Source: Pseudonocardia sp. HH130629-09
GTDB lineage: Bacteria > Actinomycetota > Actinomycetes > Mycobacteriales > Pseudonocardiaceae
Direction of reading: 5' to 3'
Assembly (NCBI RefSeq): GCF_001294645.1
Contig: NZ_CP011868.1
Coordinates: 3,596,001-3,660,000, forward strand
Length of the DNA: 64,000 nucleotides
Below the pieces are notes generated by a model. It worked only from the letters and a program-made list of their open reading frames with translations, was not told the origin of the DNA and did no database searches. The stretch's first letter is position 1. Each line of letters opens with the position of its first letter. A program made the position numbers and the translations under genes. Below are positions 1 to 9,800 of this stretch, one piece after another.

Positions 1-1
1 C

Positions 2-157
2 GGCGCGCAGGACCTCGGCGAGTTCGGCGTCAGGGTGCCGATCACGTACGCGGTCCGCACACCGGAGTTCTACCGGTCCCCGGGTACCCGGGGCGAGGGT
101 CGGAGCCCGGACGGCGCAAGGCACCATGGACACGCCCCCCTTCCGCCGGGCTCGTGA
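2..157 (+). CDS. C-terminal end of an unknown protein (partial)
   Basis: The window opens inside a reading frame that runs from base 2 to a TGA at 155-157. Almost every codon of the first thirty ends in G or C, the coding signature of this genome, and neither other forward frame nor the reverse strand shows it as cleanly. The visible peptide contains GVRVPITYAVRTPEFYRSPG and then a low-complexity basic tail. I do not recognise the family. It ends 30 bases before the next start, so the two may be co-transcribed. Confidence 0.45.
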   Translation, partial: GAQDLGEFGVRVPITYAVRTPEFYRSPGTRGEGRSPDGARHHGHAPLPPGS

Positions 158-187
158 CCTCGGGGCCCGTGACGTCGTTGGAGAGAC

Positions 188-1384
188 ATGCTCGGTCAAC
201 CGGACGACCCGCGCGGCATCGTGGTCCCGCTCGACGGGCGGCCCGGCGGAACGGAGACCGGCGCCCCCGAACGCAACGGTGGCCCGCGTCCCCTCCGCAA
301 CGGGAGCCCGCCTCCCGGCCCGGCCCTGCTGCTGAGCTGGGCCCCCACCCCGGCCGTCGACGACGACCGCACCTGGGCGACGTTGTCGGCGTCGAGCGAG
401 CTGGCGCGGCGGCTCGCGCCCGACGCGGGCCGCGGTCCCGCCGCCGGGCTCACCTTCCGGCTCGCGCTGCCCGAGGCGTTCGGCGCCGAGCCGCTGCTGC
501 GCCTGGCCGGCGGTGAGACGGCGGCGGCGGCCCCCGGGTCGTCGGCACTGGTGCCGGTCGCGCCCACCGCGCCCGGTGACCGGCACGGCGCCGGGCTGGG
601 CCTGCTCACCCTGACCACCGCGGCCGAGATCGCCGCGACCGGCACCCAGACCCGGGTGCTCGACGAGCTGACCGCCGCGGTCGACCAGCTGGCGCCGTCG
701 TGCGTGATGCGGCTGGACTCGCGGCTGCGGGCGGCCGAGGAGTCGCTGCGCGAGGCCCAGACCGAGCTGCTCGAGCGCGGCTCGCTCGTCGTCGACGGCG
801 CCGGGACCGACAGCGGCTCCCCGTCGCGCGGGCTCGAGACGGCGGTCGCGAACCTGTCGGTGCTGCGCCACCAGACGCACGCCTGGATCGCGGGCTGGGA
901 GCGGGCCGTCGCCGGGGCCGACCCGTCGGGCATGCCCGGCCTGGCGCTGCGCGACGCGCTCGGCGAGGTCGGCAAGCTCGGCTGGACCGGGTTCCCGGCG
1001 GCGGTGCACGGCGCCTACCAGGCGCTCGTCCTGGACGCCCGGCGCATTCTGCTCACCGCGGCGGACCACCTGCTGCGCGCCCCGAACCGGCCGCTGACCG
1101 CGCTGCGCCCCCTGGTCGAGAGCGACCTCGCGGGCCGGGCCGCGGACGTCGCGCGGCTGCACCGGCTGCTGACCACGCTGTCGACGCTGCCGCAGACCGT
1201 GCGCAAGCGCTCCGGCGGGATGATGCCGAACCTGATCGCCGACCAGGCGGCGGCCAACGCCCGCAGCCAGGCGCTGTTCACGCGGATGGCGAACGCGCTG
1301 CGCTCCCCGGTGTGGGACGGCCGCGTCGTCGTCGAGGTGCGGTCGCTCGACTCGGGCGAGCTGCAGGTGCTGCGCCCGATCTGA
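188..1384 (+). CDS. Conserved hypothetical protein, 398 aa
   Basis: I cannot name a function. The first 60 residues are Pro/Gly-rich and look disordered. The rest is mainly helical, with amphipathic Leu/Ala/Arg stretches (about residues 150-210 and 270-350) and a short beta-like end, VVVEVRSLDSGELQVLRP. There is no signal peptide, membrane span or known catalytic motif, so a cytoplasmic protein is likely. The ATG at 188 follows a GGAGAG ribosome site by five bases. Transcription ends at the strong hairpin at 1396-1440, shared with the convergent DoxX gene. Confidence 0.7.
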   Translation: MLGQPDDPRGIVVPLDGRPGGTETGAPERNGGPRPLRNGSPPPGPALLLSWAPTPAVDDDRTWATLSASSELARRLAPDAGRGPAAGLTFRLALPEAFGAEPLLRLAGGETAAAAPGSSALVPVAPTAPGDRHGAGLGLLTLTTAAEIAATGTQTRVLDELTAAVDQLAPSCVMRLDSRLRAAEESLREAQTELLERGSLVVDGAGTDSGSPSRGLETAVANLSVLRHQTHAWIAGWERAVAGADPSGMPGLALRDALGEVGKLGWTGFPAAVHGAYQALVLDARRILLTAADHLLRAPNRPLTALRPLVESDLAGRAADVARLHRLLTTLSTLPQTVRKRSGGMMPNLIADQAAANARSQALFTRMANALRSPVWDGRVVVEVRSLDSGELQVLRPI

Positions 1385-1395
1385 CCCGGGACACG

Positions 1396-1440
1396 CCACG
1401 GCCCTCCCGTCCGGCGCGGTGCCGGTCGGGAGGGCCGTGG
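1396..1440. terminator. Bidirectional hairpin terminator
   Basis: A perfect 14-base inverted repeat (CCACGGCCCTCCCG at 1396-1409 and its complement at 1427-1440) with a 17-base loop lies between two convergent genes. It starts 12 bases after one stop codon and ends 20 bases from the other, as expected for a shared terminator. Confidence 0.85.
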
Positions 1441-1459
1441 ACGGGGGTGTCGCGGTGGG

Positions 1460-2590
1460 TCAGCGGGCGACGGCCTTGGCGCGCTTGCGCGCGTCCTTCG
1501 CCGACGCCTTGGCCTGCTTGGCGGCCTCGGCACCGGCCACCGACGCGCGGTCGGCCAGGTCCGAGCCGAGCTTCGCGGCCTGGGACTGTGCCTGGGTGAC
1601 CAGGGTGGAGAAGCGGTCGACGTACTCGGGGGCACGCTTCTCCGCGCGGGCGGCGGCCTTGCGGGCCTGCTTCTCCCAGCGGGCGCGGCGCTTCTCGGCC
1701 TCGCGCACCCACTTGCCACCGGTGCGCCCGGCGGCCTTGCGGTACTGGGCACCCTTCTTGTCCACGAGCTTCTCGAGCTGGGCGCCCCGCTTCTCGGCCG
1801 CCTTCGCCAGCTTGGCGCCACGCTTCTCGGCGACCTTCGCCTTCTTCTGGGCCGCCTTGGAGGTGCGCTCGGCGGCGGCCGAGAGCTGCTCGGACCAGGT
1901 GGAGGCCTTGTCCGAGGCGACCTCGGACAGGTGCGCGGCCTGCTCGGAGGCCTTGCCGCCCCACTCGGTGGCGCGCTCGCGCACGACCGGGCCGTACTCC
2001 TCGACGGCCCCGGCCAGCTTCTCCCGGCTGCCCGCGGCGGCCGCGGCGATCGAGGTGCCCGCGCCGGCCAGTCCTGCGGCGAGCTGGGCACCGGTGTCCG
2101 AGCCGGAGCCGGAGAGCCGGGCCTGGGCCCGCTCGGCGGCCTTGCGCGTCCGGTAGGCGTGCGACGGTTTGCCGTGCGTGTCGGCGGCCGCGATGAGCAG
2201 CCCGCCGAGGAGGCCGACGTTCTTCAGGAAGTGGATCTGCTCGTTGGCACGTTTCTGCTGGTCGGTCTCCTCCCAGAAGCGGTGCCCGGCCAGCGTGGTC
2301 GGGACGAGCGAGGCGGCCAGCGCGGTGGCCGACAGGCGGGGGAACTTGCCCAGGGCGAGCAGGGAGCCCGCCACGATCTTCACACCGGCGTCGACCTTGA
2401 CCAGGGTCTCGTTGTCCGGGCGCCGCTCCAGCGGGGCGTTCTCCACGACCTTGTCGATGGCCGGGGCGGCCTGGTCGAGGACGGGCTTGACGGCGGACGA
2501 CAACGCGTCGGCGTTCCGCAGCTCGTTGATTCCGCCGAAGACGAACACGGCGGCGAGGGCGGGTCGGGCTACACGTCGCAAGACTGGCAT
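1460..2590 (-). CDS. DoxX-family membrane protein with long Lys/Ala-rich tail
   Basis: The first 140 residues form a DoxX-like four-helix membrane domain: an N-terminal hydrophobic segment with FVFGGINELRNAD, then LVKVDAGVKIVAGSLLALG and IHFLKNVGLLGGLLIAAADT. DoxX proteins are often linked to redox or quinone chemistry, but the family is loosely defined. From about residue 180 to the end (376) the protein is a repetitive, highly charged Ala/Lys/Arg/Glu helix with repeats such as AEKRGAKLAKAAEKRGAQLEK, like the tails of histone-H1-type bacterial proteins. That tail is far longer than usual for DoxX (about 130-160 aa). It could be a cytoplasmic coiled coil or bind nucleic acid; nothing here decides. 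The start is the ATG at 2588-2590 with a weak AAGGTG site. Confidence 0.75.
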   Translation of the reverse strand: MPVLRRVARPALAAVFVFGGINELRNADALSSAVKPVLDQAAPAIDKVVENAPLERRPDNETLVKVDAGVKIVAGSLLALGKFPRLSATALAASLVPTTLAGHRFWEETDQQKRANEQIHFLKNVGLLGGLLIAAADTHGKPSHAYRTRKAAERAQARLSGSGSDTGAQLAAGLAGAGTSIAAAAAGSREKLAGAVEEYGPVVRERATEWGGKASEQAAHLSEVASDKASTWSEQLSAAAERTSKAAQKKAKVAEKRGAKLAKAAEKRGAQLEKLVDKKGAQYRKAAGRTGGKWVREAEKRRARWEKQARKAAARAEKRAPEYVDRFSTLVTQAQSQAAKLGSDLADRASVAGAEAAKQAKASAKDARKRAKAVAR

Positions 2591-2671
2591 GGGGCACCTT
2601 TCCCCGGCCCGCCCGTCCGCAAACCCGGGGTGGGTGTGGCGTCACCGCCACGGGGTGGCAATCATGCCCGG

Positions 2672-3634
2672 GTGACGAACGGACGGCGGGCCATCGGGCT
2701 CGACATCGGAGGAACGAAGGTCGCCGGAGCGATCGTGGACGAGGATGGCACGGTCCACGCCGAGCTGCGGCGCAACACCCCGGACACGTCCGATGCGGAC
2801 ACGATGACCACCCTCTTGCGGGAGATGGTCGAGGAGCTGCGCGGCGGCACCGAGGGCGCGGACGTCTGCGCGATCGGCGTCGGTGCCGCGGGGACCGTGG
2901 AGTGGCCGGTCGGCCGGATCCGCTGGGCACCCAACAACAACTACGAGAACTGGGACGTGCGCGGCCTGCTGGAGGCCTCGTGCGGGCTGCCGGTGGTCGT
3001 CGACAACGACGGCAACGTCGCCGGCCTGGCCGAGGCCCGGCTCGGCGGAACCCGCAACGACGACATGGTGCTGCTGACCGTCGGCACCGGCATCGGCGCG
3101 GGGATCGTGCTCGACGGGAAGATCTACCGCGGCCCGCACGGGCTCGGCGCCGAGGTCGGGCACATGAACGTCAACCCGGACGGCCCGAAGTGCGGCTGCG
3201 GCAACCACGGCTGCCTGGAGGCCGTCGCGTCCGGGACCGCGTTGACCCGGATGGGGCGCAGCGCCGCCCTGCACGACCCGCGGGGCATGATCGCGACCCT
3301 GGCCGAGGAGGCCGGCGGCGAGGTCACCGGCCAGCACGTGACCATGGCCGCGATGGCGGGCGACAGCACGGCGGCGTCGCTGTTCCAGCGGCTCGGACGG
3401 TCGCTGGGGATCGGCATCGCCAGCATCAACGCGATCTTCGAGTTCGAGGTCGTGCTGATCGGCGGCGGACTCGTCGACGCGGGCGAGCTCCTGCTCGAAC
3501 CGGCCCGCCGGGCCGCTCGCGAGTTCCACTACGGACCGCCCGAGGTCCGCCCGATCCCGCCGGTGCTGCCCGCCACCTACAAGGGTGACGCCGGGAAGAT
3601 CGGTGCGGGACTGCTGGCACTCGAGGAGACCTGA
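2672..3634 (+). CDS. ROK-family sugar kinase (glucokinase-like)
   Basis: This 320-residue protein should phosphorylate a hexose, most likely glucose, with ATP in the cytoplasm. It has the N-terminal phosphate loop DIGGTK (residues 11-16), a second phosphate-binding stretch GTGIGAGIVLDG, the GHM motif near residue 165, and the ROK zinc site CGCGNHGCLE just after it. It ends with a helical domain containing the second nucleotide motif IGGGLVDAG. There is no N-terminal HTH, so it is a kinase rather than a ROK repressor. Length fits actinobacterial glucokinases (about 310-320). The GTG at 2672 puts DIGGTK at the usual distance from the N-terminus. It is divergent from the DoxX gene and 43 bases before the phosphatase. 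Substrate is inferred from family only. Confidence 0.88.
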   Translation: MTNGRRAIGLDIGGTKVAGAIVDEDGTVHAELRRNTPDTSDADTMTTLLREMVEELRGGTEGADVCAIGVGAAGTVEWPVGRIRWAPNNNYENWDVRGLLEASCGLPVVVDNDGNVAGLAEARLGGTRNDDMVLLTVGTGIGAGIVLDGKIYRGPHGLGAEVGHMNVNPDGPKCGCGNHGCLEAVASGTALTRMGRSAALHDPRGMIATLAEEAGGEVTGQHVTMAAMAGDSTAASLFQRLGRSLGIGIASINAIFEFEVVLIGGGLVDAGELLLEPARRAAREFHYGPPEVRPIPPVLPATYKGDAGKIGAGLLALEET

Positions 3635-3664
3635 TCTCGCTCCGCGACCGGACCGGGGCGCGAC

Positions 3665-3670
3665 TACCCT
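3665..3670 (+). promoter_or_regulatory. Candidate -10 box of a leaderless promoter
   Basis: TACCCT lies exactly seven bases before the GTG of the phosphatase gene, and there is no Shine-Dalgarno sequence. This spacing places the transcript start at or next to the start codon, the layout of leaderless actinobacterial mRNAs. Confidence 0.45.
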
Positions 3671-3677
3671 CGGACGG

Positions 3678-5399
3678 GTGACACTCCTGCTCGGACCGGT
3701 GCTGCGGCACGTCGACGAGACCAGCGCTCTGGTCTGGGTGCAGACCTCCGGCCCGTGCCACGTCGCGGTGCTCGGCTGCGACGCCGAGACCTTCGAGGTG
3801 GCGGGCCACCACTTCGCCCTGGTGCAGGTGACCGGGCTGACGCCGGACACCCGCACCGCCTACGAGGTCCACCTCGACGGCGAGCGGGTCTGGCCGCTGC
3901 CGCACTCGCCGTTCCCGCCGAGCCTGATCACGACGCGCGGCGCGGGCTCCGAGGCCCACCAGCGGATCGTGTTCGGCTCCTGCCGCTACGTGAAGCTCGC
4001 CGACCCGAAGCAGGCCCGCCGGTACGGCCTCGACGCACTCGACGTCTACGCCGGGCGGATGGCCGGGCTGCCCCCGGAGACCTGGCCGACCACGCTGCTA
4101 CTGCTGGGCGACCAGGTCTACGCCGACGAGCTCACCCCGCAGACCCGGCGGCGGATCGCCGGGCGCCGGGAGCAGCACCCGGACTGGCCCGACGACGAGA
4201 TCGTCGGCTTCGACGAGTACTCGGGCCTCTACCGCGACACCTGGTCGGACCCCGAGGTGCGGTGGATGCTCTCGACCGTCCCCACCGCGATGATCTTCGA
4301 CGACCACGACGTCCGCGACGACTGGAACACCTCCGGCGCGTGGCGCGAGCAGATCGCCCGCAAGCCCTGGTGGTCCGAGCGCATCCGCTCCGGCCTGGCC
4401 TCGTACTGGGTCCACCAGCACCTGGGCAACCTCTCCCCCGCCGAGCTGGCCGCCGACCGGACCTGGCAGGAGGTGCAGGCCGCCGACGGCGACGTCTGGC
4501 CGCTGCTGTCGCAGCAGGCCGCCCGCTGGGACGTCGAGACCGGCACCGGCGACGCCCGCGGCAAGGACGAACGCTTCTCCTTCTGCTGGGAGCTGGGCCG
4601 TACCCGGCTGGTCGTCCTGGACTCCCGCAACGGGCGGATCGTCGAGTCCACGCCGCGGCGGATGGTCTCCGACGCCGAGTTCGACTGGATCCGGGCGAAG
4701 GCGCTGGCCCCCGGCGACGTGGACCACCTCGTGCTGGGCACCTCGGTGCCCTGGCTGATGCCGCAGGTCATCTCCGATCTGGAGGCCGCGACCGAGAAGG
4801 GCGCGGACGGCTCCGGCCGGGTCGCGGCGGTCGCCGAGTGGGCCCGCCAGGAGGCCGACCTGGAGCACTGGCCCGCGTTCGGGCACTCCTTCGCCCGGCT
4901 CGCCGAGCTGATCCGCGAGGCGTGCCGCCCGCGCGGCGGGGACGCACCGCCCGCCACGGTGTCGGTGCTGTCGGGCGACGTCCACCACTCCTACGCCGCC
5001 GTCGCCGACGTGCACACCCACTCACCCGGGGACCGGCCGGGCCGCGGCCCGGAGGGCACCCGGGTCCATCAGCTGACCTGCTCCCCGGTGCACAACGTGG
5101 TCCCCGCGGTGATGCGGGTGATGTTCCGGATCACCTGGTCGCGGCTGCTGGGCAGGCTGACGACCCGCTGGACCCGCCGCACCGGGGCCGGCAGCGCGGG
5201 TGTGGCCTGGGAGCGGACGGCGGGCCCGCTGTTCGGCAACCTCGTCGCGACCCTGGAGACCGACGGGCGACGGGCGTCGTGCCGGTTCGAGCGGCCCCGC
5301 TCGGCCGCGGTGCTCGACACCGCGGCCGAGGTCGTGCTGACCCCGCAGTCGCCGCCCGCCGCGGCGCAGCAGCGCGCGGGGACGGTCCCGGGGGGCTGA
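3678..5399 (+). CDS. PhoD-like metallophosphatase
   Basis: This 573-residue protein belongs to the alkaline phosphatase D / phosphodiesterase metallophosphatase superfamily. After a beta-rich N-terminal domain (about 1-90), the metal-binding blocks are visible in order: VFGSCRY, LLLGDQVYADE, MIFDDHDVRDDWN, VVLDSRNG and SGDVHHSY near residue 430. Asp, Asn and His in these blocks are the usual two-metal ligands. No signal peptide or twin-arginine motif is present, unlike secreted Bacillus PhoD, so it probably acts in the cytoplasm on an unknown phosphate ester. The GTG start fits the upstream TACCCT box. It follows the ROK kinase by 43 bases on the same strand. Confidence 0.85.
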   Translation: MTLLLGPVLRHVDETSALVWVQTSGPCHVAVLGCDAETFEVAGHHFALVQVTGLTPDTRTAYEVHLDGERVWPLPHSPFPPSLITTRGAGSEAHQRIVFGSCRYVKLADPKQARRYGLDALDVYAGRMAGLPPETWPTTLLLLGDQVYADELTPQTRRRIAGRREQHPDWPDDEIVGFDEYSGLYRDTWSDPEVRWMLSTVPTAMIFDDHDVRDDWNTSGAWREQIARKPWWSERIRSGLASYWVHQHLGNLSPAELAADRTWQEVQAADGDVWPLLSQQAARWDVETGTGDARGKDERFSFCWELGRTRLVVLDSRNGRIVESTPRRMVSDAEFDWIRAKALAPGDVDHLVLGTSVPWLMPQVISDLEAATEKGADGSGRVAAVAEWARQEADLEHWPAFGHSFARLAELIREACRPRGGDAPPATVSVLSGDVHHSYAAVADVHTHSPGDRPGRGPEGTRVHQLTCSPVHNVVPAVMRVMFRITWSRLLGRLTTRWTRRTGAGSAGVAWERTAGPLFGNLVATLETDGRRASCRFERPRSAAVLDTAAEVVLTPQSPPAAAQQRAGTVPGG

Positions 5400-5458
5400 G
5401 CGCGGCGCCGACACCGCTGTCCCCCGCCGCGCCCGCGCACGCGCGCGACCGGTCCCGC

Positions 5459-6241
5459 TCAGAATCCGGTGCGGGCCAGCCACCCCGTCCAGACGCCGGC
5501 GTCGCCGAGGACCTGGAGGCGGTCGTCGTCGGCGGGGATCCGGCGGGTGACGCCCTGGAGCAGGTCGGCGGCGGTGCCGCGGACGGCGGCGTCGCCCTTG
5601 CCGTGCCCGTGCTCCCAGACGACCCGTCCGCCCGCGCCGCGGACCATCCACTCCCCCGCCCCGTCCGGGACGTCGTCGGTGGCGTGCAGGTGCAGCGTGG
5701 CGCCGTCGGCCAGCGGCGGCTCGTCGGCGGCGGGGCGGGCCGCGAGCAGACCCAGCCACTCCGCGACCCCGTCGGCGGCCACCTGCGGGTCGATGGGGAA
5801 CGGCGCCCCGAGCGCGACGGCGGCATCGGCGCGGTGCACCGTCGCCTCGTGCAGCCGCCGCCGCACCCACCACGCCGAGGGCCGTGGCCCGGTGAAGGTC
5901 CACACCGGCGCGGTCGGCCCCGCCGCGACGACGGCGTCGAGCAGCTCGGTCGCGCCGTCGCGCAGCCACTGCGCCGCGACCTCCGGGCCGCCCTCGGGCG
6001 GCTTGCCCCCGGGCACCTCGCGCGGGTCGAGGCCCTCGGTCGCACCCGTGGCGACCATCCGGGCCGCCCACCGGTGCCCGCGCCCGACGTGGCGGAGCAG
6101 CTGCAGCAGCGACCAGCCGGGACAGGTCGGGACGGGGGTGGCCGGGTCGGCCGTCGCCAGCAGCGCGGCGAGCCGGTCGTTCTCGGCGAGCAGGACGGCG
6201 GCATACGGGTCGACAGCGGTGCGCTCCGGTGTCGTGGTCAT
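5459..6241 (-). CDS. Maleylpyruvate isomerase / mycothiol-dependent enzyme family protein
   Basis: The 260-residue protein starts with a DinB-like four-helix metal-binding domain: WSLLQLLRHVGRGHRWAARM carries the first His region, and LHEATVHRADAA (about residue 135) the Glu/His ligands. A C-terminal SCP2-like domain follows. The family includes mycothiol-dependent maleylpyruvate isomerase and many uncharacterised actinobacterial thiol-linked enzymes, so the reaction is unknown. I chose the ATG at 6239-6241 (MTTTPERTAV), because the family domain starts soon after and the 29 upstream residues read like leader DNA. The gene diverges from a small membrane-protein gene. Confidence 0.75.
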   Translation of the reverse strand: MTTTPERTAVDPYAAVLLAENDRLAALLATADPATPVPTCPGWSLLQLLRHVGRGHRWAARMVATGATEGLDPREVPGGKPPEGGPEVAAQWLRDGATELLDAVVAAGPTAPVWTFTGPRPSAWWVRRRLHEATVHRADAAVALGAPFPIDPQVAADGVAEWLGLLAARPAADEPPLADGATLHLHATDDVPDGAGEWMVRGAGGRVVWEHGHGKGDAAVRGTAADLLQGVTRRIPADDDRLQVLGDAGVWTGWLARTGF

Positions 6242-6326
6242 GAATTCGTACCCCCGGTCGCGGAACATGTGGGTGGGTTGCGGCGAGTCGTGCATGACGG
6301 TCGCCCGATTCGGGTAGGCATGGATC

Positions 6327-6710
6327 ATGCCGCCTCATCGCGACTGGACGCGACGGGGCGCGGGGCGGGCGCTGCTGTACTGGCCGTTGACGGCTTTCCT
6401 ATTGGTGGCCGCGTTCCCCGCGTACTCCGTGGTGCTGGTCATCGCCTCCGGGATCCTGCTGCCCACCCTCGGCCTCGTCGCCGGCCTGGCCGGGAAGCGC
6501 TGGCGGGCGCGCAAGCTCGCCCGGGCGCGTCGTGCGCTGTCCGACGTCGTGGACACCACCTCAAGCGCCGAGGACGGCTCCGTCGCCCACGAGGACGGGT
6601 CCGCCGCGGCCGGTCCGGGGGCCGCCTGGCCGACCGGTCGGCACGCACGGCGGGCCCGTGAGCAGGCAGCTCCGGCCGCCGAGGAGCCCGCGGCACGCGA
6701 CGCGGCCTGA
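6327..6710 (+). CDS. Small membrane protein, unknown function
   Basis: This 127-residue protein has one long hydrophobic region (about residues 17-52, enough for two spans) after a basic N-terminus, RDWTRRGAGR. A cytoplasmic tail rich in Ala, Arg and acidic residues follows. No family is recognisable. It lies alone between the divergent thiol-enzyme gene and icmF. GC-rich codon use through the tail supports coding. Confidence 0.6.
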   Translation: MPPHRDWTRRGAGRALLYWPLTAFLLVAAFPAYSVVLVIASGILLPTLGLVAGLAGKRWRARKLARARRALSDVVDTTSSAEDGSVAHEDGSAAAGPGAAWPTGRHARRAREQAAPAAEEPAARDAA

Positions 6711-6740
6711 CCCGCACCGCACGACCCGCTGTGACGCTCG

Positions 6741-6780
6741 CTGACTTCCTTGTACGTCCAATACTAGGATGTCAAACTAA
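6741..6780 (+). promoter_or_regulatory. Promoter and possible operator of icmF
   Basis: CTGACT (6741-6746) and TAGGAT (6765-6770) are spaced 18 bases apart and form a plausible promoter 56 bases before icmF. The box sits in an imperfect dyad, TTGTACGTCC...GGATGTCAA (6750-6776), the shape of a repressor site. No regulator gene is adjacent, so the binding protein is unknown. This AT-rich patch stands out strongly from its surroundings. Confidence 0.45.
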
Positions 6781-6825
6781 ACCGGCCGGGCCACCGCCGT
6801 CCGCCCGGCGGGAGGAACGTCGCCG

Positions 6826-9800
6826 ATGAGCACGGAGATGAGCACGGGCACGAACGCCCAGGCCGAGCTGCACGTCCCCACGCATCCGGTCCGTTTCGTG
6901 ACCGCGGCCAGCCTGTTCGACGGGCACGACGCCGCCATCAACATCATGCGCCGGATCCTGCAGCGCCAGGGGGCCGAGGTGATCCACCTCGGCCACAACC
7001 GCTCGGTCGACGAGGTCGTGACCGCCGCGATCCAGGAGGACGTGCAGGGCGTCGCGATCTCGTCCTACCAGGGCGGGCACGTCGAGTACTTCTCCTACCT
7101 GGTCGAGCTGCTGCGCGAGCGCGGCGCCGGCCACATCAGGGTCTACGGCGGGGGCGGCGGCGTGATCGTCCCCGAGGAGATCGAGCTACTGCACTCCCGC
7201 GGCGTCTCCCGGATCTTCTCCCCCGAGGACGGCCAGCACCTGGGCCTCCCCGGGATGATCAACATCATGATCCGCGAGTGCGACACCGACCTCGCGGCCC
7301 AGCCGCCGTCGTCGTTCGACGGGCTGTTCTCCGGGGAGACCGCGACGCTGGCGCGGGCGCTGACCCTCGCCGAGTCCGGAACGCTGCCCGCGGAGGTCCG
7401 CGAGCGCGTCGCCGCGTCCGAGCGGCCCGTCCCGGTCCTCGGCATCACCGGCACCGGCGGTTCCGGCAAGTCCTCGTTGACCGACGAGCTGGTGCGCCGC
7501 TTCCGGCTCGACCAGGAGGACAAGCTCCGCATCGCGGTGCTCGCCGTCGACCCGACCCGGCGCAAGGGCGGCGGTGCGCTGCTCGGCGACCGCATCCGGA
7601 TGAACGCGCTGTCGTCCGGGTCTGCCGGCGCCGGAGGCGGTCACAGCCCGGTGTTCTTCCGCAGCCTCGCCACCCGCGGCGGCGACGGCGGCTCGCTGCC
7701 CGAGCGCCTCGGCGACACCGTCGCGGTGCTCCGCGCGGCCGGGTTCGACCTGGTCGTCGTCGAGACCCCGGGCATCGGCCAGGGCGACGCGGGGATCGTC
7801 CCGTTCGTCGACCACTCGCTGTACGTGATGACGCCGGAGTTCGGCGCCGCGTCGCAGCTCGAGAAGATCGACATGCTGGACTTCGCCGACGTCGTCGCGA
7901 TCAACAAGTTCGAGCGCCGCGGCGCCGAGGACGCCCGGCGCGACGTCGGCCGCCAGCTGGTGCGTAACCGCGAGGAGTTCGGCGCGACCTGGGAGGACAT
8001 GCCGGTCTTCGGCACCTCGGCCGCCACCTTCAACGACGACGGCGTCACCGCGCTCTACCAGCACCTGCTCGGCCTGCTCGCCGAGGACGGGCTGGCCGTC
8101 GGCGAGGGCAGGCTCCTCCGCGTCACGACCAAGACCTCCAGCCACCACGCCGCGGTCATCCCGCCGGACCGGGTCCGTTACCTCGCCGAGATCTCCCAGG
8201 CCGTGCGCGGCTACCACGCCGACACCGAGGCCCACGCGCAGGCGGCCCGCACCGCCCAGCACCTGCGCACCGCCGCCGAGCTGGTCGGCGGCGACGACCT
8301 GGCGCAGGCGCTCCGCACCGCCGAGAAGAAGGTCCCGGCCGAGTCCGCCGAGCTGCTGGCGGCCTGGCCGTCGCGGGTCGCGGACTACTCCGGCGACGAG
8401 TACGTCTACACCGTGCGCGACAAGGAGTTCCGCACGAAGCTGACCAAGGAGACGCTGTCCGGCAGCAAGGTCCGCCGGGTCGCGCTGCCCCGATTCGACG
8501 ACGACGCGGCCCTGCTGCGCTTCCTGCGCAAGGAGAACCTCCCGGGCTTCTACCCGTTCACCGCCGGGGTGTTCCCGTTCAAGCGCGAGGGCGAGGACCC
8601 GGCGCGCATGTTCGCCGGCGAGGGCGACCCGTTCCGCACCAACCGGCGATTCAAGTACCTCTCCCAGGACTCCGACGCCAAGCGCCTGTCGACGGCCTTC
8701 GACTCGGTCACCCTCTACGGCCACGACCCGGACACCCGACCCGACATCTACGGCAAGGTCGGCACCTCGGGCGTCTCGATCGCGACGCTGGACGACCTCA
8801 AGGCCCTCTACGACGGCTTCGACCTGTGCTCACCGACCACCTCGGTGTCGATGACGATCAACGGCCCGGCGCCGACGATCCTCGCCTACTTCCTCAACAC
8901 CGCGATCGACCAGCAGGTCGAGCGGTTCCGCGACGAGCAGGGCCGCGAGCCCGACGCGGGGGAACGCGAGGAGCTCGTCGCCTACGCGCTGGCGAACGTC
9001 CGGGGCACGGTTCAGGCCGACATCCTCAAGGAGGACCAGGGCCAGAACACCTGCATCTTCTCCACCGAGTTCTCGCTGCGGATGATGGCCGACATCCAGG
9101 AGTGGTTCATCGCGCACAAGGTGCGCAACTTCTACTCCGTCTCGATCTCCGGCTACCACATCGCCGAGGCCGGGGCGAACCCCATCAGCCAGCTCGCCTT
9201 CACCCTCGCGAACGGGTTCACCTTCGTCGAGAGCTACCTGGCGCGCGGCATGGACGTCGACGACTTCGCGCCCAACCTGTCGTTCTTCTTCTCCAACGGG
9301 ATGGACGCCGAGTACACGGTGATCGGCCGGGTCGCCCGCCGCATCTGGGCGATCGCGATGAAGGAGCGCTACGGGGCGAACGAGCGCTCGCAGAAGCTGA
9401 AGTACCACGTCCAGACGTCGGGGCGGTCCCTGCACGCGCAGGAGATGAACTTCAACGACATCCGCACCACGCTGCAGGCGCTCTGCGCGCTCTACGACAA
9501 CGCGAACTCCCTGCACACCAACGCCTACGACGAGGCGGTCACCACGCCGTCGCAGGAGTCGGTGCGCCGCGCGATGGCCATCCAGATGATCATCAACAAG
9601 GAGTGGGGCCTGTCGCTGAACGAGAACCCGCTGCAGGGCTCGTTCGTCGTCGACGAGCTCACCGACCTCGTGGAGGAGGCGGTGCTGCGCGAGTTCGAGT
9701 CGATCGCCGAGCGCGGCGGTGTGCTGGGCGCGATGGAGACCGGCTACCAGCGTGGCCGGATCCAGGACGAGTCGATGCTCTACGAGCACCGCAAGCACAC

